A stretch of DNA of 24,403 bases from a virus: IMG/VR virus record IMGVR_UViG_3300010158_002025, positions 1 through 24,403 of that record. The stretch is one strand, 5' to 3'. The notes beneath the pieces were generated by a model that was not told where the DNA came from, ran no database searches, and saw only the letters and a list, made by a program, of their open reading frames with translations. Numbering within the stretch: position 1 is the first letter of the stretch; every line of letters starts with the position of its first letter. Shown here one piece after another: positions 22,089 through 24,403 of the stretch. Position numbers and translations under genes: made by a program.

Positions 22089-22113
22089 CAGAGGCACATG
22101 TAACTTTAACCAT

Positions 22114-22389
22114 ATGAGCACACACACCAACGCAGTACAAGTGGCTGAAAGGCCCGGTATTACTGCCCATCTGGATGATGAACACATCATCATATTTGCC
22201 GATGCACAAGCAGAATGGACTATTGAGGATTGGGCCATTGTTGCAATGGCAACCATGGGGATGCGATGGAACACCTACCCAGTACGCCACCTACTTCACG
22301 ATTCAGGTGACGAGTGCTGGATTTTTTGTTTGCCTGTTAACAAACCAACACACTATGTCACAGGGGGTGAAGATGACCACGCTAACTGA
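22114..22389 (+). CDS. Small acidic early protein (91 aa)
   Basis: ATG 22114 is chosen over the TTG at 22033, which lies inside the inverted-repeat region. Upstream there is no clear ribosome site at usual spacing (GAGG is 19 bases away), so initiation may be weak or leaderless. Segments: ITAHLDDEHIIIFADAQ, then EWTIEDWAIVAMATMG, and WIFCLPV near the C-terminus; net acidic. No known family. Its last 17 bases overlap the Cas4-like gene, indicating coupled translation in the early operon. Confidence 0.55.
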   Translation: MSTHTNAVQVAERPGITAHLDDEHIIIFADAQAEWTIEDWAIVAMATMGMRWNTYPVRHLLHDSGDECWIFCLPVNKPTHYVTGGEDDHAN

Positions 22390-23257
22390 ACTAACCGGAA
22401 AGCCATACCTTTCCTATTCCAGCCTCAACACGTACTTGAGTTGTGGTGAAAAGTACCGTCTTACCAAGATCGAATCAATACCTCAGAAGCCAGCATTTTG
22501 GTTAGCCGGGGGAACAGCAGTTCACACAGGCACAGAGGTTTATGACCTTTGCCTAACAGTAGATGGACTGTCGCACGAAGAAGCAGTAAAGGGTGCCATC
22601 AACGGGTTTACACACAAGTTCAATACTGAACTTGCACAACACCCAGACGAAGAATGGTCAGTGGGAGGACGTGCCACTAAAGCAAACCCTGACCGTGAGA
22701 ACGAAGCATGGTGGCGAGAGAACGGCCCCTTGCAGGTAGAGAACTATGCGCTATGGCGTCAAGCCAACCCACAGTTCAGCATCTGGGTAGGACCACACGG
22801 ACCTGCCATTGAATACCCGTTCACCACATCGTTCGCTGGTGATGACACACCATCCCACGGGTTCATCGACCGGATCTTTGAAGATCAGGTAGGCAACCTC
22901 ACCGTCGTAGACATCAAGTCAGGGACACGCCAGCCAGCAGACGTAACACAGTTGGCCGTGTACGCCACAGCAATCGAACACACCACAGGTATCCGACCAC
23001 AGTTTGGCTCGTACTACATGACCCGTACCGCATACCTCACAGCGCCCATGGATTTAAACAGGTGGAACGCTGACATGCTCGGCCCATGGTTCCGCATCGC
23101 TAAGGAAGGGATCGAAGCAGGACGCTTCCTCCCCCGCCTATCCATGGACTGTGGATTCTGTTCAGTCCAATCTTTTTGTTACGCAAAGAACCCAGACATT
23201 TCTATCCCCACCAATATCAACCTAAGTCAAACCATCTCAGGAGGACACAATGGCTAG
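22373..23257 (+). CDS. Cas4/RecB-type Fe-S exonuclease (PD-(D/E)XK)
   Basis: I chose ATG 22373 because AGGGGG lies seven to eight bases upstream; longer in-frame starts run through the previous gene. The protein has 294 residues. Core motifs: H51 in GTAVHTG, D166 in HGFIDRIF, D180-I-K182 in VVDIKSG and QLAVY (193-197), the order of RecB-like nucleases. C24 plus C260-x2-C263-x5-C269 (DCGFCSVQSFC) is the one-plus-three Cys arrangement that holds a 4Fe-4S cluster in Cas4 and AddB. In actinophages such a gene is usually called Cas4-family exonuclease and works in replication or recombination; here no CRISPR array is present. The stop overlaps the next gene by eight bases. Confidence 0.88.
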   Translation: MTTLTELTGKPYLSYSSLNTYLSCGEKYRLTKIESIPQKPAFWLAGGTAVHTGTEVYDLCLTVDGLSHEEAVKGAINGFTHKFNTELAQHPDEEWSVGGRATKANPDRENEAWWRENGPLQVENYALWRQANPQFSIWVGPHGPAIEYPFTTSFAGDDTPSHGFIDRIFEDQVGNLTVVDIKSGTRQPADVTQLAVYATAIEHTTGIRPQFGSYYMTRTAYLTAPMDLNRWNADMLGPWFRIAKEGIEAGRFLPRLSMDCGFCSVQSFCYAKNPDISIPTNINLSQTISGGHNG

Positions 23258-23726
23258 TGAAACCACCAAGATTCAGGTCAACTTCAAGACGGGACCGGGC
23301 CATGACGCAGCACTCATTAACGTGTACGCAGATAACGGGGATGACCTGCTTGTGCAACTCGATGCTCTCACCGAGAACGTCGCCCACATCCTTGCTGTCA
23401 AGCAACTGTTACAGGCTGGAGGACACGTTGAGCAGACGATCGCCCTCGCTCCAAGCCAGCCAGAGCAGCCCTCCGCAACTCCCCCGTCCGTCGTGGTACA
23501 TGGGAGCCAGCCGGGAACAGTAGAAACGTTGAACGATAGGTACGGCAACCGCTTTACCTACGGTTTAAACGATGCACCATCCCTGCCTGACGGTCGCGGT
23601 AAGTACGTCCGTAAGGACTGGACTAGTCAGCAGGGCAAGGCACTCAAGGCATGGGTGGACCCCGCTAAGGGACCGAAGCCCTTCGCTAAGGGTGAGCAAG
23701 AAGCAGAAATCGTATGGATTCGCTAG
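23250..23726 (+). CDS. Early protein of unknown function, possibly ssDNA-binding (158 aa)
   Basis: CAGGAGG gives a strong ribosome site for ATG 23250, which overlaps the nuclease stop. Residues about 5-58 form an alpha/beta unit (KIQVNFKTGPGHDAALINVY, LLVQLDALTENVAHILAVKQ). A Pro/Ser/Gln linker covers about 68-92. The C-terminal 60 residues are basic and aromatic (RYGNRFTYGLNDAP, GKYVRKDWTSQQGKALKAWV). The order resembles two-part proteins next to Cas4-like genes in actinophages, some of which have a zinc C-terminus; here the Cys residues are missing. A nucleic-acid-binding partner of the nuclease and ATPase is the best guess. Confidence 0.6.
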   Translation: MASETTKIQVNFKTGPGHDAALINVYADNGDDLLVQLDALTENVAHILAVKQLLQAGGHVEQTIALAPSQPEQPSATPPSVVVHGSQPGTVETLNDRYGNRFTYGLNDAPSLPDGRGKYVRKDWTSQQGKALKAWVDPAKGPKPFAKGEQEAEIVWIR

Positions 23727-24403
23727 ATGAGAACGCTCTCCCGACTCCCAGAAGAGAAGGGCGGGGCATCCATACCGGACGTGTTCGGGAGCCTAGCGGC
23801 ATACCAAGCACACATTCGTCGCGGGGAAGTGACGATGATTGCAGCACCGCCGGGGGCAGGGAAGAGCGCACTAGCCCTGTCTCTGGCGCTGCGAGCGCAG
23901 TGTCCAACGTTGTACTTTTCCGCCGACTCTCACGCACGGACCATGAGGTTACGGACCCTCGCGGCCCTGACGGAGACGCCGCAGCATGAGGTTGCACGTT
24001 GGATGGAGACACGTCCTGAGTGGGTGACAGACACGCTCTCTTACGCGAACCATATTAAGTGGAACTTTGATTCATCACCGGGCCTGCAAGACATCGAAGA
24101 AGAGATCGCTGTTTACAGGGAAGTGATGGGTGATGAGCCACACCTCATCGTCATAGACAACCTGATCGACGTAGCGTTTATAGATGGTGACGAGTACCAG
24201 AGCCTGCGTTCCCTGCTACGGGAATTGAAAGGTTATGCAAGAGATACAGGGGCTGCGCTCTTAGCCCTGCACCACACCAGTGAAAGCACAGAAATGAATC
24301 CGTGCCCACCACGTAAAGCAATCCACGGCAAAGTCAACCAGACCCCAGCCATGATTCTTACGCTCGGTGTGACACCGGGACATATGCCAGTGGCTGTAGT
24401 CAA
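23727..24403 (+). CDS. RecA/DnaB-like P-loop ATPase (3' end outside window)
   Basis: The ATG directly follows the previous stop. 225 codons are visible and the gene runs off the right edge. Walker A is APPGAGKSA (about 40-48), then LYFSADSHARTMRLR, Walker B HLIVIDN (about 139-145) and a LLALHHTSE segment (about 178-186), in the order of RecA/DnaB hexameric ATPases. KAIHGKVNQTPAMILTL follows where DnaB-type proteins have their DNA-contact loops. Actinophage counterparts are called DnaB-like helicase or RecA-like recombinase. The missing C-terminus prevents a choice between them. It forms an early DNA-metabolism unit with the nuclease and the 158-aa protein. Confidence 0.8.
   Translation, partial: MRTLSRLPEEKGGASIPDVFGSLAAYQAHIRRGEVTMIAAPPGAGKSALALSLALRAQCPTLYFSADSHARTMRLRTLAALTETPQHEVARWMETRPEWVTDTLSYANHIKWNFDSSPGLQDIEEEIAVYREVMGDEPHLIVIDNLIDVAFIDGDEYQSLRSLLRELKGYARDTGAALLALHHTSESTEMNPCPPRKAIHGKVNQTPAMILTLGVTPGHMPVAVV

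Noticed and set aside
21889-22290. 133-codon minus-strand open frame over the structured region
   Set aside because: Antisense to the nested inverted repeats and the 91-aa gene; composition unlike the other genes.
22373-23257. CRISPR-Cas system based on the Cas4-like gene
   Set aside because: No Cas1/Cas2, no effector and no repeat-spacer array in the window; stand-alone Cas4-like nucleases are common in actinophage early operons.

Overview
The window reads as part of the genome of a temperate tailed bacteriophage, most likely with a short (podovirus-type) tail and an actinobacterial host. The actinobacterial host is an inference. It rests on the actinophage character of several families (the HTH repressor, the Cys-rich 113-aa protein, the Cas4-like exonuclease, the lysis cassette) and on a candidate attP core that looks like the 3' end of an actinobacterial tRNA-Leu. 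GC content is close to one half by eye. Only two protein genes lie on the minus strand. I see no tRNA, CRISPR or IS element.

Layout. (1) 1-4934: four overlapping genes joined by TGATG/TAATG junctions, with the first cut off at the left edge. They look like virion-internal or ejection proteins, and one carries an NlpC/P60- or CHAP-like cell-wall hydrolase domain. (2) 5063-6783: scaffold and major capsid protein (N4-gp56-like HK97 fold with an inserted beta-sandwich), followed by strong hairpins. (3) 6856-15509: small structural proteins, a 935-aa repeat-rich fibre, a beta-helix tailspike, a Cys-rich small protein, an adaptor-like protein and a 672-aa tail fibre. There is no tape-measure gene, hence the podovirus guess. 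(4) 15513-17644: lysis region with a membrane coiled-coil protein, a secreted DUF11 + FMN-binding protein (the oddest gene here), a holin and an M15 endolysin. (5) 17658-19577: beta-propeller-like minor tail protein, then convergent terminators. (6) 19918-21155 (minus): a small CxxC protein and a tyrosine integrase. (7) 21209-22113: attP candidate, HTH repressor, three tandem hairpins and a possible ~105-nt structured RNA. (8) 22114 to the right end: start of the replication/recombination operon (small acidic protein, Cas4-like Fe-S nuclease, 158-aa protein, RecA/DnaB-like ATPase cut off by the window edge).

How it fits together: regions 1-5 are a late operon for virion assembly, adsorption and lysis; regions 6-7 are the lysogeny module; region 8 is early DNA metabolism. 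Terminase and portal are presumably upstream of the window.

The most interesting signals are (a) a phage-encoded, exported protein with a complete ApbE-type flavinylation motif inside the lysis cassette, (b) strong genome-wide enrichment of GTTTAAAC and GTTTACA in all reading frames and between genes, often directly before start codons, and (c) a nested inverted-repeat structure ending in a T-run between the repressor and the early operon.
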